Part shown: positions 1 to 11,527 of the stretch, piece after piece
Position numbering within the stretch: position 1 is the first letter of the stretch
Layout of the letters: each line of letters begins with the position of its first letter
Source: Valencia hispanica
Taxonomy: Eukaryota; Chordata; Actinopteri; Cyprinodontiformes; Valenciidae
Assembly (NCBI GenBank): GCA_963556495.2
Contig: OY747712.1
Span: 9,357,581 to 9,421,580, forward strand
Reading direction: 5' to 3'
Length of the DNA stretch: 64,000 nt
Made by a program: the position numbers and the translations under genes
The notes under the pieces: model-generated
Database searches by the model: none
The model's input: only the letters and a program-made list of their open reading frames with translations
Told to the model about the DNA's origin: nothing

Positions 1-1519
1 AAGATAATTTCACCTATGCAGCCAGCACACAGAAATCTTTAAGCACCGATTCAAATGTTTTCAAAGAGCTCAGATCGCTGTGTCTAATTAAGAAATCACA
101 CAATGTATTTAATGTTGCATAAGAGCACAAACAATGACTCGGGTTCTTTTCAGACTCCTGTGAGAAGCCCTGAAACACACAGACCAAAAAAACCAAACAC
201 TCATTATATCTACAATCATATGCAAATCAGTGCATCACCCTGTAAACACTGAATGACTGGAGCATCAGAACAACCTTTCACTCTCATTATCCCCCACAAT
301 CCATTTAGCATCAGACACCTCCTGATGTTTATCCCTCTCCAGTTTCTGTAATCCCACACATCTGACCTGAACATGTCTCCTAATCTGTTTATCTACTCTG
401 TTTAGACAACAGTTTGACTACATGACACATTTACACAGTATCCGTACGCACAATGTCTGTATTTTACACGTTGGCACTCTTATTCACATAACTGTCTCTT
501 AGCTCCTTTAATCCCATCTTCCTAAGCCCATGAAAAAGCCAGCATGAGCAGAAAATTTGTGGAGAAATGGCTGCTTTTCCTGCCAGACTGACCTAGAGTT
601 GTGAGAACTTGCAGCTGTGACTTTTCACTCTTTTGACCACCGTTACAACAAGCTCAGTCACATCCCTCCATGCCTCAGCTGCTGCACTGTCTGGCACGTA
701 ACGTGCCAATGGTCTCGCCATGAAAATGTTGGCTTTCACTGCAATGAGGAATATGGATGTGTGTTCTCACCACTTTACAGAGCAGAACAGGATGTCTTAC
801 TGCGGCTCGGGGAACATCTCTTTTCGGGAGGTCATCACGGCTGCCTGAAACTGTCGCGAGACGAGAACAGGGACAGAATTTTGAACTGGTGCCACCAAAC
901 TCAGACTTTTTCTTAAAAACATTTGCATGAAGCAAAAATAATTGACAACTCCAGGGGAGCTTTTAATATGCTGAAAGAAATTAAAGGGTGTGTGTAACTG
1001 AACCTCTTCCAACTATGCAAAATATACACAGCATCCAAATGAAAGTGCACCTTTGTCTAGTCTGAGGTTTTAGTTTTCTATATTAAAACACCGATACAAC
1101 AACAGCAGATTACATATGATCAAGATAAATTATGTGGAAAAATAAATTAGTACACCCATGATTCGAAAATTTACTCTAATAGTTTTGTATTCAGTGGAAT
1201 TCAGGATGGGCTCGATAACTGCAAGCAACGTAGGCCCTGAGGCTGCAGAGCAACCCCAAATCATCACTCCTCCTCCACCGAGCTTGATGGTTGGTAGGAG
1301 GTGTTTGTGCTGCTATGTTTTTGGGTTAATCCAAACATGGAGGGAACACAACTCTATTCACAACGAGAGAAACGATACTGCAACATCTAATTTCTCCTCT
1401 GTACTAATCGTGTTTCTGATGTGTTCAATTTTAATTAATTAATTTTCTTCTTTTGTTTTTAATTGCACTGAATTTAGTAGTTGTTTTTTTGTCATTTCTG
1501 ACCCTTACATGATCTGACC
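1..1519. other. Intronic/intergenic stretch, no gene seen
   Basis: No exon, RNA gene or recognisable repeat was found. Open frames on either strand are short, lack family motifs and overlap each other in different frames. Presumed to be pard3 intron, because the only recognised host exon lies at 59.2 kb on the + strand; this is inference. Confidence 0.5.
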
Positions 1520-1712
1520 CTAGAGGTTGATTTGCTGGGATGTTCACTCCTGGGCAGATTGGAATCTGTCGCAAATGTTTTCCAGTTGTGATTAATCTTC
1601 AGGTTGTTTGGAAATAACCTTATAGCCCTTCCCAGATTGTTGGGTACCAAGAGTTTCTTCTTTAAGGTAATTGCTGATGTTCCTTCTTGGCATTGTGTTG
1701 ACACAGAAAAGA
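1520..1712 (-). mobile_element. Tc1/mariner-like transposon fragment
   Basis: Read on the minus strand, this is a decayed piece of the N-terminal (helix-turn-helix) part of a Tc1-like transposase. Landmarks are the stretches around GGTTGATTTGCTGGGATGTTC and CCTTATAGCCCTTCCCAGATTG and the end near CTTCTTGGCATTGTGTTGACAC. All are familiar from fish Tc1-like elements. The frame is broken, and neither terminal repeats nor a TA duplication could be placed. Family call is from memory of consensus sequences. Confidence 0.5.
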
Positions 1713-3384
1713 ACGCACATCTACTGCTCACATCTGTTGTTTGATAAGACAGACGTCCATTTAAAATTATTAAAAATGATCCTCAGATCTGTATATGCGA
1801 CTCTAGAGCGGGAAATGGTTATATTTCAGTCAGACTGTGCTAGCCACCATCTGCTGCTATAGTGTGGAATGGGTTTTAATGTAAATCATTAAGACAGGCT
1901 CGTTCTTTTACATGTGTAATCTCTGGAACAGGGCCAAGAGCTACAGACAAGAGGGGATGTGGGAGGGGTACGGTTCAGTGGCTGTTTCTGGGTCATTTGG
2001 ATTGTTTTTGGGTTGGAACAGCACAGGCTGTTGAGACTTTTACTTCCACATATCCGTAGTGGAAAACTAGAAACATCAGGATATTCTTTCAGTAACGGTG
2101 TCTGCTGAGTGGGGAAAAAAAAGAAGAAAATCCAAATGTTTTAGTTTTTATTCCAAATTGCAAGAGCCTTTATGTAAATCAAGAGAAAGGAAAGGGTTTA
2201 AAAGCATTTTAGTCTCGGCTCCAGCTGGAATCAGTGGAGGCCATGAAAATGTAACTCATCAAAGACTCAATTAGCTGAAAGGTTCAGTATTAAGAACTGC
2301 ATTGTAGTACAAGAAGAAAACTGCTACATTTTCATTTTGGTCCATTTTATGATTGTATGTTTGAATAAAAAAGGCTACAGATTTGACACACAGTCCTCCA
2401 GTCACATTTTCTAACTGATTTAATGCATTTCCTGGAAAAGAGAGGATAAAAGACCCCTGATATGTTGGAATTATAGCACCCAAATAAACCTGAAAAATCT
2501 CATCAAGGGTGGTAACAAGTCACCATTGATTTGAACTCACTTAATAATATTTTTGCTCCTATTTATTTTTTCAAAGATGGTTGATGTCACATTAGCAACG
2601 TCTCAAAATGAGTAATAAAGGGATGCTCTGATGTGTATTGTTGACTAACACGGTAAGAAGGATTATGTCTCATGTTTCAGTAATGACTATTGAGGCTGGG
2701 GGGGTACAAATGTTTTAATAGCAGGCATCGTGCTGTGATCATACCAAAAATTACCACCCTCTGCGTCCTAATCAGGAGTCAGATTAAGGGTTGGATATAA
2801 GATGTATGAGTGTGTTAATACTGTTTGACAAACCTGTGAGGTGAAGTTCAGAATTTATAGTATGGCCCATGGGTAACATATCATTTATCCTGATAAAGTT
2901 TTGGGTCTCCCCCCTCCCCACAAACTTTTTATATTTTTTGCAACTTTTTGTCTTTGTTTAATTTCCAGCTTCATGTATTTCAATATTCCTGTGATTCACA
3001 AGCTATGACCCTCTAAAAGTAGAGGTCTAACAGAGGATCCAGTAGCTAGAGAGTGTTGCAGAAAGCAGTGTGACATGGATAGATTTGGTCTGCAGTAATG
3101 AGGGTGTTGCTCCCGTCCAGTGTAATGAAGAACGGGGCTGAGATAAAAGCCAAAGGTCTGAATTTACTGGTTCCATCTACATTCTGACACGAGATCTTAG
3201 ACACAAGCATCTGAATTAAGTTTCCTACGTGGATTGGCTGGGTTTAGCTCTGGAGATAATTGAGGAGATCTGTTCTTTGTTAGGGCAGAGTTGCTGCTCC
3301 ATTGTGAAAAAGGTCAATAGAGGTTCAAAGACACTTCTCCTTGAAGGTTTCCTGAGTATGTCCCACTGGGGGAGAGACGCAGAT
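1713..3384. other. Stretch with no gene seen
   Basis: AT-rich sequence with no exon, RNA gene or repeat that I can name. The longest open frames (about 70 codons) have no family motif. Confidence 0.45.
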
Positions 3385-3850
3385 CTCATTAAATGGGGGA
3401 TGGAAGAATGGATGGATGGATGCACGAAGTTGAGGGAGGATGGATGGAAGATGAGGAGGGGGGAGGAACAGACAGACGGAAGATGAAATTGAGGACGGAT
3501 GGACGGAAGATGAAGTTGAGGGCAGACGGACGGAAGATGAAATTGAGGACGGACGGACGGACAAAAGATGAAGTTGACGACCGACGAAAGATGAAGTAGA
3601 TGTTGGATGGACAAAGGATGAAGTTGAGGACGAACTGAAGATGAAGTTGAGGGCGGACGGACGGAAGATGAAGTTGAGGCCAGACTGATGATAAAGTTGA
3701 GGCCAGGTGGATGATGAAGTTGAGGCCAGACGGATGATGAAGTTGAGGAATGACGGATAGAAAAAAGATGAAATTGAGAACATGCGGAAGACGAAGTTGA
3801 GGATGGATGGATTAAAGATGAAGTTGAGGACGGACAAAAGGTGACGCTGA
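3385..3850. repeat. GATGAAGTTGAGG minisatellite
   Basis: Diverged tandem array built on AGATGAAGTTGAGG followed by a variable run of GGACGGAC units, with unit length drifting between about 24 and 37 bases. It begins in a GGATGGATGGATG run near 3405. Open frames on both strands here (up to 184 codons on the minus strand, rich in Ser/Phe/His/Pro) are by-products of the repeat and are not called as genes. Confidence 0.8.
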
Positions 3851-5389
3851 GGATGCACTAATATGCTTCTCTCTCTCAATCACCTCATTTTCTCTTGGTG
3901 TTGTAACTCAACCTCTGTTCTTCTACAGATTGTTTGATTCTGTTCATTTTTACATCTTCACCTCATCAGTCATAACGCCAGTTGGTTGTTTTTAGATGAA
4001 GACGTATCAAGCAGCAGCTGATCCTCTAAAATACTGTTAGTGTTCTTCAAAGACCTATTTCCCTATTTTGTGTGGTAACTTCGCTTCCATTTGAGAGTAA
4101 TGTTGTCCACAAGCCCTCAGACATAGACAAAAGCCCTGTTGGGACTCTGGAGGTATTACTGTGAATAACAGAAAGCAAGGAGTCATTACTGTGGAAATAG
4201 ATACCACACACTCAAACACTGAGGGATTAGAAGTAGGAGCTTACAAGGGATGGAAAAGAGAATTTATTGTTGGTATATTTCAGCCTCTGAGGTCATGCAT
4301 CTTTTTTTATGTGTTAGTGTGTGCTGAGGGACAGTTTGAAGGCCATCTCCACCCAGTATTGACCCTGTCTGATAGCACCATGATGTCATTCAGGCCTATT
4401 TGGAGCCAGACTGACTGCCCGTCCATTTGAAACCCTTTAAGTTTGGGCCTTACAATTAAATACACACCTTCCCCAAAGAAAGTGCATTAAAAAAAAACCT
4501 AACCCAGTTTAAACAGTCAGTACTTTGGTTTTTAAGACAACTATGTGCACAAATGTGACATATTAAATTATCTGTATAGAAGATGGAGAAAAATATCATT
4601 TGTATTACTATACTATTTAGATTCAAACACACAAGAAAAGGTAGGTCATACTCACATAAAATCAGATCAGATGCTCTAAAGGTACATTATTTTACATTGG
4701 GTACATCTCATTGTCCCAACACTGCACTGTATTGGCATTGATTTGCTTTCCAGTAAAGCCTGTGTTCCTCCGGATAAAACCAGTTTTTGTGGAAAAGAAA
4801 AGATGATTTATTCAAACTGAATTGAAGATTTAAGCCCTCGGCTTCTAGGCTTTACCACCACTCACAAAGGACCTGAAAGCAGAGAAGCTATTACCATCAC
4901 AAATGTCTTCATAAAATCCACTTATGATATTTAATATTCATCAGATCCAACAATTTGCCAACATTCCTTAATAGTACTCCAACAGAGCTCTGCCAGAGTC
5001 GGGCGAATTCTCCCAGTATGTTGCACATTAATGTGGCGGTAATGGTGCACGGTTCACGTGACTTTTCCCACTTTGTCTCCCGCTGTGAGCCGGATTCAGT
5101 CCGTCCGAGTAGGAAGAGACGGAGAGTGGGGGGAGTGGGACTCTAAATGGGGAGGTTCGGACCATTTGGGTTTAAGCCCCAGAGCAACATGCAGGGGTAA
5201 GAGCTCGGTCTGACCCTAAAAGGATGCTGACCCACATTTGGTGTCATGAATGGCTCTTTGCAGTGCTCGGCAGTCCCACATGTGTGCAAATATGTGCTTT
5301 AGTTGCATGTATTATGTATGCGCTGCATTGTGCGTCTCTGCCTTTTCTTACTAAGGGCTGCTTTGTTTAGTTACAGACATCTTTAAAAC
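3851..5389. other. Stretch with no gene seen
   Basis: No exon or named repeat. A somewhat GC-richer block near 5000-5160 contains a palindromic TCACGTGA and a purine-rich run, but no coding frame or promoter can be supported. Confidence 0.4.
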
Positions 5390-6322
5390 TAGGGATGTGT
5401 ACTGGTAAAAATCTCCCGATACGATATGTATCGCGATACAGGAGGAACGATACAATTTATTGTGATATACTGTGAGACTATGAGTAAGACAATATATTCT
5501 GATTTTTAAAACTTAATTTAACTGTAGAAAAACTGTCACAGCATTCTAAACACTCCAACCTGTTTCATACTTTAACTCATCCAGTTTTATTACTAGATCT
5601 AGTTGAACCACTGCAAAAAAGAATGTGAAAACAGCCACAAACTACCAGGTATACTTTAATTTTATTACAAAAATTCCATTCAAATCCTAAAAAATAAATT
5701 AAAAAAATAAAAAATTGCTACTTTGCTTTTGAATATCGATACGATATCTGGAAATAAAATATCAAGATATATCGGTGTGTCTATATTCTCTTGCATCCCT
5801 ATTTAAACTACTCTGAACCAAACCACCAAGCTTCATTTTATTCTGAAGATTATTGTATAAGGTGCATAATAAGGAGCGTGTTTTGGAACAAAATGTGCAA
5901 ATTGACGTTAGAACAAAATAGAGATTTAAGATCGATACGCCGATATATCGCGATATTTTACGTCACGATATTGTATAGATATCCAAAAGCAATGTATAGA
6001 TTTTTATTTAATTTTTTAGAAATTGAATGGAACCATTAATGATAAAAGTAATTTTTATAGTAAAATTAAAAGTATGAGCGCTAGTTGGTGGCTATTTTCA
6101 CCTTCTTTGTTCCAGTGGATCAACTAGATCTAGTTATAAAACTGGATGTGTTAAAGTATGAAACAGGTTGGAGTGTTTAGAATGATGTGACAGTTTTTCT
6201 ACAGTTAAATTTCAGTTTTAAAAATCACAATATATTTTCTTACTCATAGTATCACAATGTATCGTCTCTCCTCTATCGCGATACATATTGTATAGCCAGA
6301 TTCTTACCAAAACACATCCCTA
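5390..6322. mobile_element. Long-inverted-repeat (foldback) hAT-like element
   Basis: Starts TAGGGATGTGT and ends ACACATCCCTA. The arms pair over about 230 bases: both contain a block around CACTCCAACCTGTTTCATAC with its reverse complement, the AACTAGATCTAGTT core, and GTATCGCGATA near the tips. The middle (about 5640-6090) holds further ATCGATACG/CGATATATCG motifs that look like ends of a related element. No transposase frame is visible. Flanking 8-mers do not match, so no target duplication can be claimed. The right flank runs straight into a Tc1 relic and the left does not, suggesting a deletion or rearrangement at the left border. Confidence 0.65.
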
Positions 6323-6737
6323 GAATAAAAGCTAAAGACCTTGTGAAGATTCTGGCAGGAGCTGGAAAGACGATGTCATTGTGAAACTTGTCCTGTACCG
6401 ACATGGATTGAAAGTCCACTCAGCAAGGAGGAAGCCATGACTCCAAAAGAAATATAAAAAAAGTCAGATCACACTTTGCAAGTCCACAGGGGGACAAATA
6501 CTTTCATTTCTGGAGACATGTCCTGTGGTCTGATGAAACTAAAGTGGAGCTGTTTTGCCATTATCACCATCGTTACGTTTGGAAGAAAAAGGAAGATGCT
6601 TGTAAGCCTGGGAACACTATCCTTACTGCGTATGGTGGTGGCAGCTTCATGCTGTGGGGCTGTTTTGCTACAGAAGGGACTGGTGCACTTCGTAAAATAC
6701 ATGGCATCATGAGAAAAGAAGATTATGTGGAAATAAC

Positions 6738-8952
6738 CATAGACATATATAAACACTAGATGGCTTACCCGCGCTGTTCGGCAATGGACTCTGACGTAGC
6801 AATACGCCGGCCATCTTACTTCAGTCAGCGGCCCCCTTTCGTAACATTGCTGTCAATGCTGCATGTACTATTTAAATAACTCTAACTTGCTCAATTTTCA
6901 ACCGATTTTCAAACGGTTTGATTTGTTATAAACAGCAGACATGTGGCTGTGAAATATATTGGTTTTGGTCAGGAAACTCCCGTTATTTCTCTCCACTTTC
7001 CCGCCGTCTTCCCTTATCCTGTAAATTTCCCATAGACCTAATAATAATATATGATCGTTTTAAAACTGGTATGTTTGGAGCTGCAGTCTATGTTCCTGCA
7101 TACTCAATGCACAATTTAAACCAGGATCTTTTTATAAATATTAATCAGATAGCTACACACACAAGGCATTTTATCACTCATATACAACACATGTAATTGT
7201 ATATTACAGTAATTTCCAGTAGCCTATACTTAGCCTATAACTATATACATGACAGTGAAATAAATAAATATATATATATACACACACACACATCTGTATC
7301 ATTTTGTATTTTTCTGTCCCTGTTCTGTGAACTAGGATTTGTATAGAGATGATGTTTCAAGGTTCTTTTGAGGTAAAAACCACATAAACAGCAAAAAAAT
7401 GTGCACCCAGACAAATAAGACAGACATCCAAATCACATCTGTCAGCCAGAACTGGCCCACCAGCAATAAAATCTAACCCAGCCAATTATTTTGTATTTTC
7501 ACTGCTTCTTGACATTTGTTTTCTTATTTATGAACTTTCTTTTATTCCTGTCATGAAATTATTGATTGATTTGGGCACGTTTTCTAAAAAAAGTGTAAAA
7601 ATAATCAAAAACAAAACTAGATAGATACCTAAATAATCTTGTGAAGGAGATATTCAGGTGTGTCCAGTTCAACAAGATTCATAATCATACAGATAAACAT
7701 ATAGGAGGAGGCGGTGGCAGAGATGGAACAGGTGCTCGGTGGAGAAGAGCAGAAAGCAGAAGCAGTAGAGATGGAACAGCAGTTGTTTCAGAAAATTTTA
7801 ATAAAATAAAATCAATTAACAGAGATATTGAATAATGTACAAATAAAGGTTTCTTTGCAACAGTTACTCTGAGGGACATCCAGCCATGGCAGGAACGTGT
7901 TCAAAGCAAGCAGAAACACAAGTCAAAACACAGACAGCTTGGCATGCAAAAAAAAACTTTAGCAAAAGCCTGTTTTAGTCAAAAGCCCTCTCACCAACGG
8001 CATGGTACAGGCTACAGAGAGGGGAAATTTGGTTTTTGTTTTGAAAAACAGAAATTGAAGTTAGGCTACCCAACATTTTTGTAACCTTACTCAACTGCTC
8101 CTCCTGAACATGGAGAAATTATGGGGTAGTGCCACAATAACATTGAATAACACTGCAAATATTTTAAATACAACATGATAAAAAAAACGTTTTAACAATA
8201 ACATCAAACTATTCCAGAACTTTTCATTAACAACTATTTTGTTTAACATTGTACATCCTTTAACATCAAACTTCTCCAAAACTTTTTATTAAGAACTATT
8301 TGGTTAATCAAGTATTGAGGTTATTATATTGTAATGAAATACATTTTTCATTGTAATTAAGGAAAAATCCATTCAAATTGTATTTCAATTGGAAATTATA
8401 GCCATATTACTGTTAATATGAAAAATCTTTAACCTCACTGACTCACAAGAAATTCCCTGTTATCAAACATCACATCTATTGTGCATAGGCTCATAAATAG
8501 AATGACATTCATTTCAACATGCACAAGTATCCCGTTTAAGTCTATGCATAATAAGTTTTGTAATGAGGCAAACCGCTTTTATATAGGCCTACGTTAATAT
8601 TTCATCGAGTTGAGAGTATTTTCATTCAACCTGATCATCCTTCATAACACGCAAATAGACGGGACAAAACTATAGTTCACAATCAAGTCATTATTTGAAA
8701 GCAAAAGCAGTCATTTCAACATGTACAATTATCCTGTATCAAGCCTACGTACAATAACGTTTGTAATAAGGCAAACCGCTTGTAAATCAGTTAATATTTC
8801 ACCGAGTTAAGAGTATTTTTATTTAAGCTGATCACTCACCTTCCAACTGCTAGTATACATGACAGAACGTCAGTTGACTGAAGTAAGATGGCCGCCGTTT
8901 AGCTACGCTGTCGAATCCCGCTTGCGTCATTTAGTGTTTATATATGTCTATG
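6738..8952. mobile_element. Non-autonomous DNA transposon, 8-bp target duplication, family unresolved
   Basis: Begins CATAGACATATATAAACAC and ends with the inverted copy GTGTTTATATATGTCTATG. It is flanked on both sides by GAAATAAC (6730-6737 and 8953-8960). The inverted homology extends further in, including GGCCATCTTACTTCAGTCA near 6809 and its complement near 8880. An 8-bp duplication fits hAT, P or Merlin-type elements, and I cannot choose between them from the sequence. No transposase is recognisable in the 2.2 kb. A short + frame ending near 7808 (containing EEAVAEMEQ) follows a TATAG that could be a splice acceptor; its identity is unknown. Confidence 0.8.
8510..8834. repeat. Direct duplication inside the 6738-8952 element
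   Basis: Two diverged copies of a roughly 125-base segment, starting CATTTCAACATG at 8510 and 8712 (period about 202 bases). Shared blocks include GGCAAACCGCTT, GTTAATATTTCA and CGAGTT.AGAGTATTTT. Such sub-terminal duplications are common in non-autonomous DNA elements. Confidence 0.75.
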
Positions 8953-9098
8953 GAAATAACCAGGTAGTTGAAGCTCATGTCCAAGTGGGTCTTCTATGGA
9001 CAATGGCCCTAAAAATTCAGCCAAAGTGGTTACAAAGTGGCTCAAGGACACCAAAGTCAATGTTTTGGTGTGGTGCTCACAAAGACCTGATCTCTGTC

Positions 9099-9936
9099 CA
9101 GTGTTGTAGTCAAGTCAGCATCTCTCAAGTCCCAAGTCACACTTGGACTCTAGAGATGGTAAATTGGAATGTCGGCATGTCATGTCATACAAGAAAATAT
9201 CTCCTTCCTGTAACATGAGGCTGCAGACCCATAGGTGTTTTTTTGTATTTATTAAGCAGATCAGCCAGAATCATCATACAGAGCTGGGCAAAGCTCAAAC
9301 TCTTCCGAACCCTCTCATTCCTGAAACCTTTTGTTATAAAGTAAAACAATATTATCCTGCTCACTCCCTCCTATGCCGTCTTGATGTCTTGTCCCCCAAG
9401 GTTAACAAAAAACAACACACTGAAGAGCCAAAGAAACCGAGGTCAGGGGGCCTCAAAATTAAATCTTTTTAAACACTCTGATGAGCTCTACATATTCCCT
9501 AGATGCATTCACTAACATGTAATTTATCAATTAATTCACATTACCTTGAAACATTCCATCACATAACCCCTTTTTTCACTACAGTAATAACCAAAACACA
9601 AAGGAATATTTCAAGATGTTTATACAATTTACCTAATGGGTGTGGTGAGAGCCGACAAATAAAAAAAAAAAAAAATCCCATCACACACCCCAACACTTAG
9701 AAAGAAATTATTAAATATGTCTAGTAATCTCACCTGATATAACAAGCTAACATTAACATCCACTACATGCTAATTCCAACAATAGCAATTTCAAATGTCA
9801 GTCCAAGTTTAGATCTAAACGTTGCAAGTTCAAGTGCAAGTAATCGGCATGCTGCTCGTGTCAAGTCACAAGTCTGTTAAATGTGACTCGAGTCCGGACT
9901 TGAGTCCCAGTCTGGGGCTCGGGTACTCCATCTCTG
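9099..9936. mobile_element. hAT-type MITE inside Tc1
   Basis: Starts CAGTGTTGTAGTCAAGTC and ends GGTACTCCATCTCTG, so the ends are CAG...CTG as in hAT elements but diverged (about 8 of 11 terminal positions match). Both ends are rich in AAGTC/GACTT words (CAAGTCCCAAGTCACAC on the left, ACTCGAGTCCGGACTTGAG on the right). Flanks are TCTCTGTC (9091-9098) and ACTCAGTC (9937-9944), a 6/8 match that equals the Tc1 target sequence on each side. The interior has no transposase frame. Confidence 0.7.
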
Positions 9937-10111
9937 ACTCAGTCCTAGAGAGAATTTGTTGGATGATCTGAAAAGATTTCTGTGGGTGAGGCACCCTACA
10001 CATCTGACTCAGTTACATCTGTTCTGACCCGAGGAATGGGCCATAGCTCTAGCAAGCTATTGTGAGAAGCTTGTTGAAGGAAACCCAATAATTTTGATGC
10101 GAGTCATACAG

Positions 10112-11275
10112 TAGGGCTGGGCGATGTGGTCTCAAATCAATTTCACGATATATTGACCAGTTCACCTCGGTAACAATAAATGAACGATAACTACCCCACT
10201 GGGCTGTGGCTTCTTTTCTACACCCCCCCAAAATTCAATGTCTTGCAGTCGCCACATGTGCATAGTGTGCATGAAATTGTACTTGATGCTGTAGGGGAGG
10301 TGGATAATTTTTTTTTGCAATTTTTTGCATAATAGTTTTTCAAAGAACATTAATGGCTGTATGGTTGGAGTGGAACTGTTAAAAAGTGTTGCCTTTTGAA
10401 TATGTTTTTGAGTCGTCCATGATTTTTAATTCACAAATTCTGGCATAAAAATCAGCCTTACAGTACAGGCAGTATGTCAGTATAACATCTTCAATAAACT
10501 GCTTCAACCTGCCTTTTAATCCATTGTTCTATTCCCACATCTTTCTGTATTTCTGAGAGTCTAGTTTAGACTGAGACATGATGATTAACATCTGTCCAGT
10601 AAGGCGCACACACGGTGGTGGAGGTAAGTGACTGAACTGTGAGCGAAATTGGTGATTTATTTATTGTGCCCTTGTTTATTTTAAACAGAACAATGTTTGC
10701 ATTTACATCTAAGCGCGTGTAGGATCAGCCAGCAGTGGCTTCAAGCGAACGTGATTTATTAGCATTCTGGACTCCGCGGGGTAAAATATCTGCTCTCTCC
10801 AGCTGTACCTGGGCAGGTGGGCGGAGCTTCAGCGCACGGACTGGCTGTCTGCTGTGAGTGCCTTGAGCCCACTGCAGCACCTCTGCTTGGTGAGAAAATT
10901 AACAAAGATATGTGCTTCACATCAGTGTCTCCAATAACACTATAAAAAGTCACTAGATTTGTCGCTTTTTTGGAAAAAAAGTTGCTAGAGGGGTCTAAAA
11001 CCTCACTAAATGTAGCAACAAAGTGGCTAGTTGGCAACACTGTTCCCTTCTTGTTACAGACTGAATGGGCTGGATTCACATGACTGTACGTAGTCATGTG
11101 ACTCCACCCCATCCAGTCTGCAAGGTAGTACAGTCAGCATCTTAAAGGGACATGAGCATCACTAAACTAAAATACTTCTTTTTCTTTTTTAAATACTGAA
11201 TATCCTTTCCTGGGCAAAAGGACTTCGGTCATAAATTTCGGTATCGGTACATTTTCAGTTTATCGCCCAGCCCTA
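10112..11275. mobile_element. hAT-type element with perfect 8-bp target duplication
   Basis: Starts TAGGGCTGGGCGATGTGG and ends TATCGCCCAGCCCTA, with TCATACAG on both sides (10104-10111 and 11276-11283). The interior has no transposase. Around 10943-11041 there is sequence ending GGCTAGTTGGCAACACTG, which resembles the end of another hAT MITE and may mark an insertion within this one. Outside the element, Tc1 sequence resumes in register. Confidence 0.85.
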
Positions 11276-11527
11276 TCATACAGTTTAAACGATAATTATA
11301 CCTGATGCTTAGCAAATGTATGTAATCTTGTGAATTTGAAGAATGTTACAAAAAATGAATGAAAATAAAAAGTTCTTGGTAAGTTTTCTGACATTTAGCA
11401 AATAGAAATAATTTAGGTGACTCTAACTAACCTAAAACAAGAGAAGCGTTGTCTGATTTAACTTCAGACGGTGAGAAAAATATGTGTCTTTTTATTGGGT
11501 GTATCTAAATTTCTGGCTTCAACTGTA

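Larger units (their letters stand above)
6476..10097 (+). pseudogene. Tc1 transposase pseudogene, split by insertions
   Basis: Tc1 transposases cut and paste the element using a DDE catalytic triad. The first catalytic Asp is readable near 6530 in the context LWSDET, followed by the familiar MLWGCF and a GTGAL-type motif near 6650-6690. The second Asp region (MDNGP) is near 9000. The ENL context of the third catalytic residue is near 9950. Frameshifts break the coding sequence and it is interrupted by 2.2-kb and 0.84-kb insertions, so it cannot make protein. It shares no frame with neighbouring host sequence. Confidence 0.75.
6323..11527 (+). mobile_element. Tc1 transposon relic carrying three nested insertions
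   Basis: Four collinear Tc1 pieces (6323-6737, 8953-9098, 9937-10111, 11276-11527; about 990 bases in total) follow the order of one fish Tc1 element. The three gaps between them are insertions at 6738-8952, 9099-9936 and 10112-11275. Two of the insertions have a perfect 8-bp target duplication and one a 6/8 match. The 3' end reads CTTCAACTGTA, as in Tc1 terminal repeats. The 5' terminus is missing and abuts the foldback element ending at 6322. Confidence 0.85.

Noticed and set aside
3325..3879. 184-codon minus-strand frame rich in Ser/Phe/Pro
   Set aside because: Entirely made by the tandem minisatellite.
5382..6330. Target duplication around the 5390-6322 foldback
   Set aside because: The flanking 8-mers (TTTAAAAC and GAATAAAA) do not match.
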